DNA of 64,000 nucleotides from an uncultured Helicobacteraceae bacterium (GCA_934668765.1 CAKUOH010000009.1:11491-75490); one strand, 5' to 3'; positions 8,881 to 29,151 are shown, counted from the first letter of the stretch. Numbers and translations: made by a program. Notes: a model not told the origin generated them from the sequence alone.

Positions 8881-10080
8881 ATGGCAAAAGAGAAGTTTAA
8901 CAGAAGTAAGCCACATGTCAATGTTGGCACAATCGGGCATGTTGACCACGGCAAGACTACGCTTAGTGCTGCGATTTCTGCTGTGCTATCGCTAAAAGGC
9001 TTGGCAGAGTTGAAAGACTATGACAATATCGACAATGCCCCTGAGGAAAAAGAGCGCGGGATTACCATTGCGACTTCGCATATCGAGTATGAAACAGAAA
9101 ATCGCCACTATGCGCATGTGGATTGCCCCGGACACGCCGACTATGTCAAAAATATGATTACAGGTGCGGCGCAAATGGACGGCGCGATTTTGGTGGTATC
9201 AGCTGCCGATGGTCCTATGCCACAAACTAGAGAGCATATCTTGCTTTCTCGTCAAGTAGGCGTTCCATATATCGTGGTATTCTTAAACAAACAAGATATG
9301 CTAGATGACGCGGAGTTGCTTGAGCTAGTAGAAATGGAAGTGCGTGAATTGCTTAGCAAATACGAATTCCCAGGCGATGATACGCCTATCGTGGCTGGTT
9401 CTGCGCTAAAAGCATTAGAGGAAGCAAAAACGGGCAAAGTTGGCGAATGGGGCGAAAAAATCCTAAAACTAATGGAAGAAGTGGATAAATTTATCCCCAC
9501 TCCACAAAGGGATACTGAGAAAACATTCCTAATGCCTGTCGAAGATGTGTTTTCTATCGCTGGACGCGGGACGGTCGTTACAGGTAGAATCGAGCGCGGT
9601 GTGGTAAAAGTCGGCGATGAAATTGAAATCGTAGGGATTCGCGATACACAAAAGACGACAGTTACAGGCGTGGAGATGTTTAGAAAAGAGCTAGACAAAG
9701 GCGAAGCAGGGGACAATGTCGGTGTGCTTTTGCGAGGCACTAAAAAAGAGGAAGTTGAGCGCGGTATGGTGCTTTGCAAACCCGGCTCAATCACTCCGCA
9801 CACGAATTTTGAAGGCGAAGTTTATGTCCTATCAAAAGATGAGGGCGGACGCCACACACCATTCTTTAAGGGTTATCGTCCGCAATTCTATGTGCGCACT
9901 ACCGATGTAACAGGCTCAATCACTTTGCCTGATGGCGTTGAAATGGTAATGCCCGGCGATAATGTAAAAATCACCGTTGAGCTAATCAATCCTATCGCAC
10001 TTGAAGAAGGCACTAGGTTTGCGATTCGCGAGGGTGGCAAAACTGTTGGCGCAGGTGTGGTTACAAAAATCATCAAATAA
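8881..10080 (+). CDS. tuf: elongation factor Tu
   Basis: The GTPase that carries aminoacyl-tRNA to the ribosome. All GTPase motifs are present: GHVDHGKT (residues 19-26), the RGITI switch, DCPGHADY and NKQD. Domains II and III follow with the usual VTGRIERG and GRHTPFF. At 399 residues it has normal length. The start has an AAGGAG site. It follows the four tRNAs and precedes rpmG by 13 bases. Confidence 0.99.
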   Translation: MAKEKFNRSKPHVNVGTIGHVDHGKTTLSAAISAVLSLKGLAELKDYDNIDNAPEEKERGITIATSHIEYETENRHYAHVDCPGHADYVKNMITGAAQMDGAILVVSAADGPMPQTREHILLSRQVGVPYIVVFLNKQDMLDDAELLELVEMEVRELLSKYEFPGDDTPIVAGSALKALEEAKTGKVGEWGEKILKLMEEVDKFIPTPQRDTEKTFLMPVEDVFSIAGRGTVVTGRIERGVVKVGDEIEIVGIRDTQKTTVTGVEMFRKELDKGEAGDNVGVLLRGTKKEEVERGMVLCKPGSITPHTNFEGEVYVLSKDEGGRHTPFFKGYRPQFYVRTTDVTGSITLPDGVEMVMPGDNVKITVELINPIALEEGTRFAIREGGKTVGAGVVTKIIK

Positions 10081-10093
10081 GGATTTTTAGAAA

Positions 10094-10264
10094 ATGGCTA
10101 AGGGAAATGTAATTAAAATCGGGTTGAAGTGTTCGGAGTGTGGCGATATAAATTATTCCACTACAAAGAATGCGAAAACAAATACAGAAAAACTGGAGCT
10201 CAAAAAGTTTTGCCCTAGATTGAATAAGCACACGATTCATAAAGAGGTAAAATTAAAGAGTTAA
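10094..10264 (+). CDS. rpmG: 50S ribosomal protein L33
   Basis: A 56-residue ribosomal protein too short for routine ORF listing. It reads [18 protein letters not shown]..., with the L33 pattern [14 protein letters not shown] and then [11 protein letters not shown]. The first CxxC pair is kept, but the second pair is reduced to one Cys (CPRL), so the zinc ribbon is not complete; my recollection is that Helicobacter L33 is generally like this. It lies 13 bases after tuf. Confidence 0.94.
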   Translation: MAKGNVIKIGLKCSECGDINYSTTKNAKTNTEKLELKKFCPRLNKHTIHKEVKLKS

Positions 10265-10304
10265 GCTTGGGATTTTTGGCTTTTGTGATTTGATGAGATT
10301 TGGC

Positions 10305-10331
10305 AGATTCGTGCAATTTTGGTGCGAATCT
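10305..10331. repeat. AGATTC...GAATCT mini-hairpin after rpmG
   Basis: AGATTCGTGC and GTGCGAATCT arms around a short loop. One of a series of such hairpins between genes in this window (also 12501, 13601, 37164, 39541, 48579, 61677). No T-run follows, so it is not a classical terminator. Confidence 0.5.
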
Positions 10332-10412
10332 AAACTATTATTTTGGTCTAGCTTGGGCAAATCTTAACGAATCTAATTTTAGATTTATACAAATCCAAAG
10401 CCAAAGTCTCAT

Positions 10413-10488
10413 AGGTCAGTAGCTCCAATGGTAGAGCATCGGTCTCCAAAACCGACTGTTGGGGGTTCGAGTCCCTCCTGACCTGCCA
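10413..10488 (+). tRNA. tRNA-Trp (CCA)
   Basis: A 76-base cloverleaf. Acceptor AGGTCAG pairs with CTGACCT, the anticodon loop CTCCAAA gives CCA, and the 3' CCA is encoded. It sits between rpmG and secE as in related genomes. Confidence 0.95.
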
Positions 10489-10553
10489 CTTTTCTGTTTG
10501 ATTGAAATTATATTAAAGTGGACATAGCTATTTATTTTTGAAATGGAGTTTCT

Positions 10554-10733
10554 ATGAAAAGACTAACTACGGCGATTCGATTAGCAAAAGATGAGCTAGA
10601 TAAGGTTATTTTTCCTACCAAAGAGCAGATTCGCAGTGCACATATTTCGATTCTATCGGTGGTAACGGTGGTAACGCTATTTCTAGCATTAGTCAATGTA
10701 ATACTTGATGCAATCGTATCTAGCATATTATAA
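10554..10733 (+). CDS. secE: preprotein translocase subunit SecE
   Basis: A 59-residue single-span membrane protein of the SecYEG channel. It has an amphipathic N-terminal part (LAKDELDKVIFPTKEQI) and one transmembrane helix (SVVTVVTLFLALVNVILD). This is the short form of SecE. It lies 9 bases before nusG, the near-universal secE-nusG order, which supports the call. Confidence 0.94.
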   Translation: MKRLTTAIRLAKDELDKVIFPTKEQIRSAHISILSVVTVVTLFLALVNVILDAIVSSIL

Positions 10734-10742
10734 GGAATCAAA

Positions 10743-11273
10743 ATGGCATTAGAATGGTATGCGATTCAGACTTATTCAGGTAGCGAAAAGTCCGTGAAAT
10801 TAGCTATTGAAAATCTTTTAAAAGAAACCAATATGCTAGATAAAATGGAGCAAATAGTTGTGCCCACAGAGGACATAGTGGAGTTTAAAAATAACAAGCG
10901 CAAAGTAACGGCGCGAAGCCTTTATCCGGGCTATGTGTTTATCAAAATCGATTTAAGCACGGAGCTTTGGCATTTGATTCAATCCCTGCCACGCGTGGGG
11001 CGTTTCATCGGAGAGGCAAAAAAACCCACTCCACTTAGCCAACAAGATATTGATGTGATTTTGGAAAAAGTCAATAACCGTGCCGCACCAAAGCCAAAGG
11101 TTTCATTCCAGCAAGGCGAGTTTGTGCGGATTATTGATGGAGCATTTTTGAATTTTACAGCCACGGTAGAAGAGTATGATATGGAGCATCGTAAATTAAA
11201 GCTAAACATTTCGATTTTTGGTAGAAATACGCCCATTGAAATACCTGATTCGCAAGTGGAAAAGATTATATAG
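10743..11273 (+). CDS. nusG: transcription termination/antitermination factor NusG
   Basis: It binds RNA polymerase and couples transcription to the ribosome. The N-terminal NGN domain (WYAIQTYSGSEKSV, YPGYVFIKI, LPRVGRFIG) is followed by a C-terminal KOW domain (FQQGEFVRIIDGAFLNFTATVEE). At 176 residues it is of normal length. It stands between secE and rplK. Confidence 0.98.
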   Translation: MALEWYAIQTYSGSEKSVKLAIENLLKETNMLDKMEQIVVPTEDIVEFKNNKRKVTARSLYPGYVFIKIDLSTELWHLIQSLPRVGRFIGEAKKPTPLSQQDIDVILEKVNNRAAPKPKVSFQQGEFVRIIDGAFLNFTATVEEYDMEHRKLKLNISIFGRNTPIEIPDSQVEKII

Positions 11274-11331
11274 TTAAAAAGATTATATAGTGGTTGAAAA
11301 AATCATCTAATTTATAACGAAAGGATATAAA

Positions 11332-11757
11332 ATGGCAAAAAAAGTAGTCGGTGAATTAAAATTACAAATCCCAGCAGGCAAGGCGAATCCTTCCCCACCC
11401 GTAGGTCCAGCTTTGGGGCAAAGGGGCGTGAATATTATGGAATTTTGCAAGGCTTTTAACGAAAAGACAAAGGATATGGGCGATTTTAATATCCCTGTGA
11501 TTATCACGGTTTATCAAGATAAAAGTTTTTCATTTATTACCAAAAAACCGCCCGTTACGGATTTAATCAAAAAAGAAGCAAATATCAAAAAAGGCTCGGA
11601 TAATCCACTGAAAAACAAAATCGGCAAGTTAAGCAACGCGCAGGTTGAATCCATCGCTAAAACCAAAATGGACGACTTAAACGCAAATGACTTGGAAGCT
11701 GCAAAGCAAATCGTTTTAGGCAGTGCGCGAAGTATGGGCGTTGAAATCGTTGATTAA
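11332..11757 (+). CDS. rplK: 50S ribosomal protein L11
   Basis: A 141-residue protein of the ribosomal GTPase-associated centre. The N-terminus has the family pattern [21 protein letters not shown] and the C-terminal RNA-binding domain ends [12 protein letters not shown]. It has a GAAAGGA ribosome site and is followed by rplA 18 bases later. Confidence 0.99.
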   Translation: MAKKVVGELKLQIPAGKANPSPPVGPALGQRGVNIMEFCKAFNEKTKDMGDFNIPVIITVYQDKSFSFITKKPPVTDLIKKEANIKKGSDNPLKNKIGKLSNAQVESIAKTKMDDLNANDLEAAKQIVLGSARSMGVEIVD

Positions 11758-11775
11758 AGAAGAGGGAGTTTGTGA

Positions 11776-12477
11776 ATGAAAAAAATAGCTAAGAGACTAC
11801 AAAATCTTAACGCAAAGATTGAAAAAGGCAAGATTTATGACCTTACAAGTGCGACTACAAAGATTAAGGATTTGGCGAGCGCGAAATTTGATGAGACCGT
11901 TGAGATTGCTATAAGACTTGGAGTGGACCCGCGCCACGCCGACCAGATGATTCGCGGGGCGGTTGTTTTGCCACACGGCACGGGCAAAAAAGTGCGTGTT
12001 GCGGTTTTTGCCAAAGGCATTAAGGCAGATGAAGCAAAAAATGCAGGAGCGGACATTGTAGGCGATGAAGATTTAGTGGCAAGCATTCAAGGTGGCGATT
12101 TAAACTTTGATATGGTAATCGCAACGCCTGATATGATGGCATTAGTAGGCAAAGTCGGTAAGATTTTAGGACCAAAAGGGCTAATGCCAAATCCTAAAAT
12201 TGGCACAGTTACAATGGATGTCGCACAAGCAGTGAAAAATGCCAAAAGCGGACAAGTAAATTTCCGCGTGGATAAAAAAGGCAATATTCACGCGCCTGTG
12301 GGCAAAGCTAGTTTTGAAGCTACAAAAATCAAAGATAATCTTGTAGAGCTAATCAAAATGATAAACAAATTAAAGCCCACTAGTGCCAAAGGCAAGTATA
12401 TCAAGCGCACTTCCATTTCTTTGACGATGAGTCCGTCTTTGGAGATTGATTGCTTGGAGTTAGCGGATATTAAGTAA
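11776..12477 (+). CDS. rplA: 50S ribosomal protein L1
   Basis: The L1-stalk protein, 233 residues, of normal length. Family motifs [36 protein letters not shown] and [15 protein letters not shown] are clear. It follows rplK closely in the classical L11-L1 pair and in other bacteria also represses its own operon. Confidence 0.99.
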   Translation: MKKIAKRLQNLNAKIEKGKIYDLTSATTKIKDLASAKFDETVEIAIRLGVDPRHADQMIRGAVVLPHGTGKKVRVAVFAKGIKADEAKNAGADIVGDEDLVASIQGGDLNFDMVIATPDMMALVGKVGKILGPKGLMPNPKIGTVTMDVAQAVKNAKSGQVNFRVDKKGNIHAPVGKASFEATKIKDNLVELIKMINKLKPTSAKGKYIKRTSISLTMSPSLEIDCLELADIK

Positions 12478-12707
12478 GATTTAGGATTGAATCAAATGCT
12501 AGATTCGTATAATTTTACGCGAATCTTGCGCTAGATTCAAAGCAGAATCATAAAAAGCGTTTTTTAAAAAAACTTTATCTTGGGACTTGAGACTACAAGG
12601 GAGTTTTCTTAATTCTTTGGCTTTGAATCTTTTGCGGATTTGGCATTAGAATCACAAAAGATTTAAGGCAAAAGTCCTTGTATAAGTCAGTCTGAAAGGA
12701 GGAAAAT
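12478..12707 (+). promoter_or_regulatory. rplA-rplJ intergenic leader
   Basis: A 230-base spacer. It holds a mini-hairpin AGATTCG...CGAATCT at 12501-12526, an A/T-rich block near 12555, and a strong GAAAGGAGG ribosome site just before rplJ. In many bacteria this spacer carries the L10(L12)4 autoregulatory leader; the sequence here is compatible but no conserved fold could be proven by eye. Confidence 0.4.
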
Positions 12708-13187
12708 ATGACAAAGCAAAGTAAAATCGAGCTTGTGAATGCTCTTAGCTCCCACTTTTTGGATTCAAACATTATCGTTTGCGATTATAAGGGATTGACC
12801 GTTAGAGAGTTGGAATCGTTGCGGCGCGAAGCATTAAAAAGCGAAGCAAAAGTGCAGGTTATCAAAAACACCCTTGCAGGAATCGCCTTTAAAAACGCAA
12901 AAGTCGAAGGCATCGCGCTTAAAGATACCAATATCTTTATTTGGGGCAAAGACCAAATCGCTTTGGCAAAAGTTATCCAAAAATTTGCAGATGCTAATAG
13001 CGAGAAATTCACTATAAAAGCAGGATTCTTTGATGGTGCAGTCGTGGATTCAAATCATATCAAAGCTATATCCAAATTGCCCAGCAAAGAGGAACTTATC
13101 GGTATGCTTCTATCTGTATGGAGCGCACCAGCAAGGTATTTTGTAACAGGATTAGACAATCTAAGAAAGCAAAAAGAAGCTAGTTAA
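12708..13187 (+). CDS. rplJ: 50S ribosomal protein L10
   Basis: The base protein of the L7/L12 stalk. It has the family pattern [23 protein letters not shown] and [14 protein letters not shown], with a C-terminal helix that binds L12. At 159 residues it is of normal length. It has a strong AAAGGAGG site and precedes rplL by 21 bases. Confidence 0.98.
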   Translation: MTKQSKIELVNALSSHFLDSNIIVCDYKGLTVRELESLRREALKSEAKVQVIKNTLAGIAFKNAKVEGIALKDTNIFIWGKDQIALAKVIQKFADANSEKFTIKAGFFDGAVVDSNHIKAISKLPSKEELIGMLLSVWSAPARYFVTGLDNLRKQKEAS

Positions 13188-13208
13188 ATTAAAATTAAGG
13201 AGTAAAAA

Positions 13209-13580
13209 ATGACAAAAGCAGATGTTTTGGAGTATATCTCTAATCTTTCGGTATTAGAACTTTCAGAGTTGGTAAAAGAGTTTGAGGAAAAATTCGGCGT
13301 AAGCGCAGCTCCCACTGTGGTAGCAGGTGCAGGTGGCGCGGCAGCAGGTGCAGCAGCAGCGGAGGAAAAGACAGAATTTAGCGTCATTATCACAGATAGT
13401 GGCGATAAGAAAATCAATGTCATTAAAGTTGTGCGTGAAGTAACAGGGCTTGGGCTTAAAGAGGCAAAAGACGCTACCGAGCAAGTGCCACACACGCTAA
13501 AAGAGGGCGTAAATAAAGAGGAAGCCGAATCTATCAAGAAAAAACTTGAAGAAGCAGGCGCAAAAGTAGAGATTAAGTAA
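13209..13580 (+). CDS. rplL: 50S ribosomal protein L7/L12
   Basis: The acidic stalk protein, 123 residues. It has an N-terminal dimerisation helix ([26 protein letters not shown]), an Ala/Gly hinge, and the C-terminal factor-binding domain ([28 protein letters not shown]). Confidence 0.99.
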   Translation: MTKADVLEYISNLSVLELSELVKEFEEKFGVSAAPTVVAGAGGAAAGAAAAEEKTEFSVIITDSGDKKINVIKVVREVTGLGLKEAKDATEQVPHTLKEGVNKEEAESIKKKLEEAGAKVEIK

Positions 13581-13600
13581 ATCTCTAAATGGATTTTGTA

Positions 13601-13627
13601 AGATTCTGCGAGATTCGCGCAGAATCT
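13601..13627 (+). promoter_or_regulatory. hairpin between rplL and rpoBC (attenuator candidate)
   Basis: A perfect 10-base stem, AGATTCTGCG with CGCAGAATCT, and a 7-base loop, 20 bases after rplL. Only a weak T-run follows. A partial terminator or RNase site here would lower polymerase gene expression relative to ribosomal protein genes, as in E. coli. That role is inference. Confidence 0.55.
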
Positions 13628-13696
13628 TTAAGTATTTTAACGGCTATTTTTAGCATAGAAAACAGCCTTTATAATATCACACGAAAAAGAGGATAG

Positions 13697-22372
<8,676 letters not shown>

Positions 22373-22571
22373 GATTCGCATTGAATCGTAATTGTTAGAT
22401 TTGTGGATTTATTTTGAATTATGCAAGATTTAGCACGAATCCACACGCGAATCTAACCAAAATAGAATCTATTTTTTATAAAATTTCGCTTAATTTAAGC
22501 AAAAAAAAAGATTAGATTCTATACAATTTCAGCTTTTTTAAAGGCAAATTTTAAAATGTGAAAGGAACAAA
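22373..22571 (+). promoter_or_regulatory. rpoBC-rpsL spacer with inverted repeat
   Basis: The arms TAGAATCTA (22463-22471) and TAGATTCTA (22513-22521) can pair, enclosing a palindrome GCTTAATTTAAGC and an A9 run. It may hold a leader or promoter of the rpsL-rpsG-fusA operon; nothing more can be said by eye. Confidence 0.35.
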
Positions 22572-22958
22572 ATGCCAACGATTAACCAACTCATAAGAAA
22601 TGAGCGCAAATCTCTAACCAAAAAGTCCAAATCACCCGCGCTAATGGATTGTCCGCAAAGACGGGGCGTTTGCACGAGAGTTTATACCACTACACCAAGG
22701 AAGCCAAACTCTGCGTTGCGAAAAGTGGCTAAAGTAAAGCTTACAAGTAAAATTGAAGTCATTAGCTATATTCCGGGCGAAGGGCATAACTTGCAAGAGC
22801 ACTCTATCGTGCTTGTGCGTGGTGGCAGGGTTAAGGACTTGCCGGGCGTGAAGTATCATATCATTCGCGGTGCGCTTGATACCGCTGGTGTGGCAAAAAG
22901 AAGCGTATCGCGCTCTAAATATGGTGCGAAAAAGCAAAAAGCAGAAGCTAAAAAATAA
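22572..22958 (+). CDS. rpsL: 30S ribosomal protein S12
   Basis: The decoding-site protein, 128 residues. It has the pattern [29 protein letters not shown] and [20 protein letters not shown]. Lys in TTPRKPNS and in GRVKDLPG are the residues usually changed in streptomycin resistance; here they are the ordinary Lys. A GTGAAAGGAA site precedes the ATG. Confidence 0.99.
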   Translation: MPTINQLIRNERKSLTKKSKSPALMDCPQRRGVCTRVYTTTPRKPNSALRKVAKVKLTSKIEVISYIPGEGHNLQEHSIVLVRGGRVKDLPGVKYHIIRGALDTAGVAKRSVSRSKYGAKKQKAEAKK

Positions 22959-22970
22959 CAAAGGATTTAA

Positions 22971-23441
<471 letters not shown>

Positions 23442-23472
23442 GCTAGTGAAATTTAAAATTTAGGGGATAAAA

Positions 23473-25551
23473 ATGGCTAGAAAAACTCCATTAAATATGC
23501 TACGAAATATCGGTATCGCCGCACACATTGACGCGGGGAAAACCACCACAAGTGAGCGAATCCTATTTTACACAGGCGTGAGCCACAAAATCGGCGAGGT
23601 GCACGATGGCGCAGCTACAATGGATTGGATGGAGCAAGAAAAAGAGCGCGGGATTACCATTACAAGCGCAGCTACGACTTGCTTTTGGAAAAATTATCAA
23701 ATCAATCTAATTGATACGCCCGGACATGTGGATTTTACTATTGAAGTAGAGCGTTCTATGCGTGTGCTAGATGGCGCAGTGGCGGTGTTTTGCTCAGTTG
23801 GCGGTGTGCAACCACAAAGCGAAACCGTTTGGCGACAGGCAAACAAATACGGCGTTCCACGCCTTGTATTTATCAATAAAATGGATAGAATCGGTGCAAA
23901 TTTTTATAGTGTCGAATCCCAAATCAAAGAGCGACTAAAATCAAATCCCGTGCCTATTGCCCTGCCTATCGGTGCAGAAGATGATTTTAAGGGCATTGTT
24001 GATTTGGTGGAGATGAAAGGCTATATTTGGAATGATGAAACTATGGGCGCGAAATATGACATAGTTGAAATCCCCGATGATATGAAAGAGATTAGCGCGA
24101 AATACCGCGAAAAGCTAATCGAAGCTGCCGCCGAGCAAGATGAAGTTTTGATGGAAAAATACCTAAATGGCGAGGAATTAAGTAAAGATGACATTAAAAA
24201 AGGCATTAAAATCGGCTGTCATTCTATGGCGATTATCCCTATGCTTTGTGGTTCTAGCTTTAAAAATAAAGGCGTTCAAACCTTGCTTGATGCAGTGATT
24301 GACTATCTCCCTGCACCCACTGAAGTGGCAGATATTAAAGGCATTGACGCAAAAACGGACGCTGAAATCCAAGTCAAATCAGGCGATGATGGCGAGTTTG
24401 CAGGGCTTGCGTTTAAGATTATGACTGACCCATTTGTGGGACAGCTCACTTTTGTGCGCGTGTATCGTGGCAGTATTGAGAGCGGAAGCTATGTGTATAA
24501 CTCTACCAAAAATACAAAAGAGCGCGTGGGGCGACTGCTAAAAATGCACTCAAACAAACGCGAAGATATTAAAGAGATTTACGCTGGGGAGATTTGCGCG
24601 TTTGTGGGGCTAAAAGATACGCTTACAGGCGATACGCTTTGCAGTGAGAAAAATCCTGTGATTTTGGAGCGAATGGAATTTCCCGAGCCCGTGATTTCAA
24701 TCGCTGTTGAGCCAAAAACAAAGGCAGACCAAGAAAAAATGTCTTTGGCTTTGGCGAAGTTAGCAGAGGAAGACCCAAGTTTTAGGGTTAAAACAGACGA
24801 GGAAACAGGACAGACGATAATTTCTGGTATGGGCGAATTGCACCTAGAAATCATCGTAGATAGAATGAAGCGCGAGTTTAAAGTCGAAGCAGAAGTCGGC
24901 GCACCACAAGTGGCATTTAGAGAAACGATTCGTGCCACTGTTACCCAAGAGTGCAAATACGCTAAACAAACGGGCGGACGCGGACAATATGGGCATGTCC
25001 ATATCAAATTAGAGCCAAAAGAAGCAGGAAGTGGCTATGAGTTTATCAATGAAATTAGCGGTGGCGTGATTCCCAAAGAATATATCCCTGCGGTGGATAA
25101 AGGGATTCAAGAGGCAATGCAAAGTGGTATTTTGGCAGGGTATCCTGTGGTTGATTGCAAGGTTACGCTTTATGATGGTAGTTATCACGATGTGGATTCA
25201 AGCGAAATGGCGTTTAAAATCGCTGGTTCTATGGCATTTAAAGATGCTTGTCGCAAGGCAAATGCGGTGCTTTTAGAGCCGATTGCAAAGGTTGAAGTCG
25301 AAGTGCCAGAGGAGTATATGGGCGATGTTATCGGCGATTTAAATCGCAGACGCGGACAGATTAACTCAATGGATGATAGAATGGGCTTAAAAATCGTAAA
25401 TGCCTTTGTGCCACTAGCTGAAATGTTTGGCTACTCGACAGATTTGCGCTCCGCTACGCAGGGTAGGGCGACTTATAGTATGGAATTTGACCACTATGGC
25501 GAAGTTCCCACAAATATCGCCAAAGAGATTATGGAAAAGCGACAATCTTAA
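23473..25551 (+). CDS. fusA: elongation factor G
   Basis: The translocation GTPase, 692 residues. It has AHIDAGKTT, the switch [19 protein letters not shown] and NKMDR in the G domain, and EF-G domain IV signs ([26 protein letters not shown]). The typical start [15 protein letters not shown] is preceded by TAGGGGA. The rpsL-rpsG-fusA order is classical. The xth gene follows 20 bases later. Confidence 0.99.
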   Translation: MARKTPLNMLRNIGIAAHIDAGKTTTSERILFYTGVSHKIGEVHDGAATMDWMEQEKERGITITSAATTCFWKNYQINLIDTPGHVDFTIEVERSMRVLDGAVAVFCSVGGVQPQSETVWRQANKYGVPRLVFINKMDRIGANFYSVESQIKERLKSNPVPIALPIGAEDDFKGIVDLVEMKGYIWNDETMGAKYDIVEIPDDMKEISAKYREKLIEAAAEQDEVLMEKYLNGEELSKDDIKKGIKIGCHSMAIIPMLCGSSFKNKGVQTLLDAVIDYLPAPTEVADIKGIDAKTDAEIQVKSGDDGEFAGLAFKIMTDPFVGQLTFVRVYRGSIESGSYVYNSTKNTKERVGRLLKMHSNKREDIKEIYAGEICAFVGLKDTLTGDTLCSEKNPVILERMEFPEPVISIAVEPKTKADQEKMSLALAKLAEEDPSFRVKTDEETGQTIISGMGELHLEIIVDRMKREFKVEAEVGAPQVAFRETIRATVTQECKYAKQTGGRGQYGHVHIKLEPKEAGSGYEFINEISGGVIPKEYIPAVDKGIQEAMQSGILAGYPVVDCKVTLYDGSYHDVDSSEMAFKIAGSMAFKDACRKANAVLLEPIAKVEVEVPEEYMGDVIGDLNRRRGQINSMDDRMGLKIVNAFVPLAEMFGYSTDLRSATQGRATYSMEFDHYGEVPTNIAKEIMEKRQS

Positions 25552-25571
25552 TTTTTTAAGCGCAAATCTTA

Positions 25572-26327
25572 ATGAAACTAATTTCTTGGAATGTCAATGG
25601 GCTTCGCGCTTGCATAAATAAGGGCTTTATGGATTTTTTTGATTCGCAAAATGCGGATATTTTTTGCCTCCAAGAGACAAAAATGCAGCCCGAGCAAGCA
25701 GACTTTGCTTTTCCCAATTATCACAGCTTTTGGAATAGTGCGGAGAAAAAGGGCTATTCAGGCACTTTGATTTTATCACGCCAATCGCCTATTGCCGAAT
25801 CTTATGGCATAGGAATCGATTTGCACGACAACGAAGGGCGTGTGATTACACTAGAATATCCGCAGTTTTTTTTAGTCAATGTCTATGTGCCAAATTCACA
25901 GCGCGAACTTACAAGATTAGATTACCGAATGCGCTGGGAGGACGATTTTCGCGCATTTCTTAAAAATTTGGAGCGCACAAAACCCGTGATTGTTTGTGGC
26001 GATTTGAATGTCGCGCATAAAGAGATTGACTTAAAAAATCCCAAGCAAAACACCAAAAACGCAGGATTCACAAAGCAAGAGCGGACAAAATTTACCGCAC
26101 TTTTAGATTCGGGATTCATAGATTCATACCGCCATTTTTACCCCGACAAAACGGACGCATACACTTGGTGGTCGTATATGGGCAACGCAAGGGCAAAAAA
26201 TATCGGTTGGCGGATTGATTATTTTTTGCTATCAACTGCACTTGCGGATAATCTAAAAGGCGCAGAGATTTTTAGTGAGATTTTAGGTAGCGACCATTGC
26301 CCTGTGGGAATCACACTCGCATTTTAG
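25572..26327 (+). CDS. xth: exodeoxyribonuclease III (AP endonuclease)
   Basis: A 251-residue Mg-dependent base-excision repair nuclease. Motifs are complete: SWNVNGLRA, DIFCLQETKMQPEQ, GDLNVAHKEIDLKNPK, WWSYMGNARAKNIGWRIDYFL and GSDHCPVGI. It is forward, directly after fusA and 16 bases before polA, so two DNA repair genes are attached to the translation operon. Confidence 0.96.
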   Translation: MKLISWNVNGLRACINKGFMDFFDSQNADIFCLQETKMQPEQADFAFPNYHSFWNSAEKKGYSGTLILSRQSPIAESYGIGIDLHDNEGRVITLEYPQFFLVNVYVPNSQRELTRLDYRMRWEDDFRAFLKNLERTKPVIVCGDLNVAHKEIDLKNPKQNTKNAGFTKQERTKFTALLDSGFIDSYRHFYPDKTDAYTWWSYMGNARAKNIGWRIDYFLLSTALADNLKGAEIFSEILGSDHCPVGITLAF

Positions 26328-26343
26328 GGCGCAAATCCAAGCT

Positions 26344-29145
26344 ATGAGCGAATCAAAACCCACGCTTGCCATAATTGACACTTTCGGCTATTTTTTTCGC
26401 AATTTTTATGCCCTGCCAAAGCTAACTAGCAAGGACGGATTTCCCACAGGCGTGTTGCTTGGCTTTGTCAATCTTATAAATCAACTCTATGATGACAAAT
26501 CCACGCACATAATTTTCGCGCTAGAAGGGCAGGGCGAGAAGTGGCGCAAGAGCATTTATCCCGCATACAAGGCGAATCGCAAAGAGGCAGACAAAGACTT
26601 GATAGCGCAAATCAAAGTGGCGATTAAATGGATAGACGCGATGAATCTCTCCCAAATCTCAATCGATGGTTTTGAAGCAGATGACGCGATTGCCACGCTT
26701 TGCCGTCTTGCCAAGCGCGAAAATCTATCCGTGCGAATCGTAAGCGTGGATAAGGACTTATATCAGCTAATTGACGCAAATACGCACATTTTTGACCCTG
26801 CTAAAAAGCGCGAGATTCACGAGGCGGAGTGTTTTGAAAAATTTGGCGTTTATCCTGCGCAGTTTGTAGATTATCAAAGTTTGGTGGGCGATACAAGCGA
26901 TAATATCATAGGCGTTAGCGGGATTGGTGCGAAAGGGGCGCAGAGTCTAATTGCGGAATTTGGTAGCCTTGATAATCTCTATGCGAATCTTGCTCAAAAT
27001 GCCGATAAGATTCCGCCCAAAATGGCGACAAAAATTAACGATGGCAAGAATAGCGCGTATTTGAGCCAAAAGCTCGTGCGTTTGCGCAATGATTTATTGC
27101 AAAATTTTGCTTTTGATTCCTGTCTAAAACCTACGCAAAATCCGCTATTTTTGATTGAAAATGAGCTAGAAAAATATAATATCAATATTTTGGATAAGAT
27201 TCGTAAAAAGTCAGGCAATGCGGTAAATGTGGCGAATCAAACGCAAGATTCGCATTTAGATTCGCAAGATTTAAAAGATTCGACTAACGATTCATTTAAA
27301 TTCCACAAATCAAATGTTATTTCAACTTTTCAATCCCGCCTAAAATCCGCTCAAACAATTAGTATTTTAGATTCCGCTGAACTTTTAAAAATCATTGATT
27401 CAATCCATGCTGATTTGCCCATTGCCTTTGACACGGAGACAGATTCGCTTGATTCAAATACTGCAAATATCGTGGGATTTTCGTTTGCTTGGGATTTAGG
27501 GCGTGGATTTTATGTGCCACTGCGACATAGCTATTTGGGTGCGCCTAGTCAAATCGCGCTTGATGACGCGAAAATTGCACTTCAAAAGATTTTTGCCCAC
27601 GATATTATCGCTCACAACGCGAAATTTGACATTAAGATTATTTGGCATAATTTTGGGCTTGATATTCCGCGTGTGGTGGATACGATGATTTTAGCGTGGC
27701 TTGATAGTAGCGATTCGCCCTGTGGGCTTGATTTTTTAGCAAAAACGCGCCTAAATTATACTACGATAAAATTCGATGAAGTCGTGCCAAAAAAAGCGAC
27801 ATTTGATATGGTGCAAATTGAAATAGCCACGCGCTATGCGGCAGAAGACGCACTTTGCACCCTTGCGCTTTATGAGCTATTTTATGCGAATTTACCGAGT
27901 CTTTTTAGTATTGCGGAGCGTTTGGAATTTCCCATTATTAAAATTTTGGCAAAAATGGAGTGCGCAGGAATCGGCATTGACGCGGAGTTTTTAAGCACAC
28001 TGCGTGATGAGTTAGATGGCAAAATCGCACTTTTAAGCAAGGAAATTTTTGCACTTTGTGAGGCGGAGTTTAATCTAAATTCACCTAAACAATTAAGCGA
28101 AATTCTGTTTGATAAACTTGGACTAAAAAAGGGTAGGGCGTTAAAAAATAGCGCGTTTAGCACCGATGAGAAAACGCTTGAATCTCTGCGCGATTCACAC
28201 GCGGTAATCCCGCTACTGCTTGATTATAGAGAGATTAGCAAGTTATTAAATACATATATCGTGCCGTTTTTAAGTCTAAATAAAAATCGCAGGATTTACA
28301 CTTCATTCAATCAGACAGGCACTAGCACGGGGCGACTCGCATCAAAAAATCCAAATTTGCAAAATATCCCCGTTCGTAGCGACATAGGGCGCAAGATTCG
28401 GCAGGGATTTGTCGCAAAACAGGGATTTAGCTTTATTTCGGCGGATTATTCGCAGATTGAATTGCGACTTTTGGCGCATTTTTCGCAGGATTCATCGCTG
28501 TGTGCGGCGTTTGAGAGTGGCAAAGATATACATTTGGAGACTGCAATCAAACTCTTTGGCGAATCACTTGAAAGCGAATCGCCAAAATTCCGCGCGGACA
28601 AGCTAAAAGAGAAGCGCAATATCGCTAAAAGCATCAATTTTGGGCTGATTTATGGTATGGGTGCGCGAAAACTCTCCCAGAGCCTGAAAATTCCGCAAAA
28701 TGAAGCGAAATCTTATATCGATAGCTATTTTACGAAATTCCCTACGATAAAGGACTTTTTGGCGCAAAAAGAGCGTGAGATTTTGCAAAATGGCTATGCA
28801 GAGACGCTACTAGGGCATAAGCGTAAGTTTGATTTTACGCGCACGGCGGATTATGAAAAAGCGGCGTTTTTGCGTGAAGGTATAAACGCGATTTTTCAAG
28901 GCAGTGCGGCGGATTTGATAAAATTAGCGATGATTGAATGTGATAAATTTTTTAGCGAATCTTACAAAAACGGCGAAGTTGCCCTGCTTTTGCAAATCCA
29001 CGATGAGCTGATTTTTGAAGTGCGTGATGATTTGGTGGAGTGCGTGGCAGAGAAAATTAGAGTGATTATGAATCATATTTATACGCTAAAAGTCCCGCTA
29101 AATTGCGGTATAAGCATAGGCAAAAATTGGGCAGAGCTGAAGTAG
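26344..29145 (+). CDS. polA: DNA polymerase I
   Basis: A 933-residue three-domain enzyme. Residues 1-290 are the 5' nuclease (DGFEADDAIATL, DKDLYQL, GVSGIGAKGAQSL). A Ser/Asp/Gln-rich linker lies near 293-325. The 3'-5' exonuclease keeps its acidic residues: FDTETDSL, HNAKFDIKI and YAAEDALCT, so proofreading is probably active. The polymerase domain has DYSQIELRLLAHFS, RNIAKSINFGLIYGMG and QIHDELIFEV. It is followed 6 bases later by an LptF/G-type gene. Confidence 0.97.
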   Translation: MSESKPTLAIIDTFGYFFRNFYALPKLTSKDGFPTGVLLGFVNLINQLYDDKSTHIIFALEGQGEKWRKSIYPAYKANRKEADKDLIAQIKVAIKWIDAMNLSQISIDGFEADDAIATLCRLAKRENLSVRIVSVDKDLYQLIDANTHIFDPAKKREIHEAECFEKFGVYPAQFVDYQSLVGDTSDNIIGVSGIGAKGAQSLIAEFGSLDNLYANLAQNADKIPPKMATKINDGKNSAYLSQKLVRLRNDLLQNFAFDSCLKPTQNPLFLIENELEKYNINILDKIRKKSGNAVNVANQTQDSHLDSQDLKDSTNDSFKFHKSNVISTFQSRLKSAQTISILDSAELLKIIDSIHADLPIAFDTETDSLDSNTANIVGFSFAWDLGRGFYVPLRHSYLGAPSQIALDDAKIALQKIFAHDIIAHNAKFDIKIIWHNFGLDIPRVVDTMILAWLDSSDSPCGLDFLAKTRLNYTTIKFDEVVPKKATFDMVQIEIATRYAAEDALCTLALYELFYANLPSLFSIAERLEFPIIKILAKMECAGIGIDAEFLSTLRDELDGKIALLSKEIFALCEAEFNLNSPKQLSEILFDKLGLKKGRALKNSAFSTDEKTLESLRDSHAVIPLLLDYREISKLLNTYIVPFLSLNKNRRIYTSFNQTGTSTGRLASKNPNLQNIPVRSDIGRKIRQGFVAKQGFSFISADYSQIELRLLAHFSQDSSLCAAFESGKDIHLETAIKLFGESLESESPKFRADKLKEKRNIAKSINFGLIYGMGARKLSQSLKIPQNEAKSYIDSYFTKFPTIKDFLAQKEREILQNGYAETLLGHKRKFDFTRTADYEKAAFLREGINAIFQGSAADLIKLAMIECDKFFSESYKNGEVALLLQIHDELIFEVRDDLVECVAEKIRVIMNHIYTLKVPLNCGISIGKNWAELK

Positions 29146-29151
29146 GATGCT

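Noticed and set aside
22501..22509. A9 run before rpsL as a phase-variable tract
   Set aside because: Short A runs are common in this AT-rich DNA and the gene is an essential ribosomal one.
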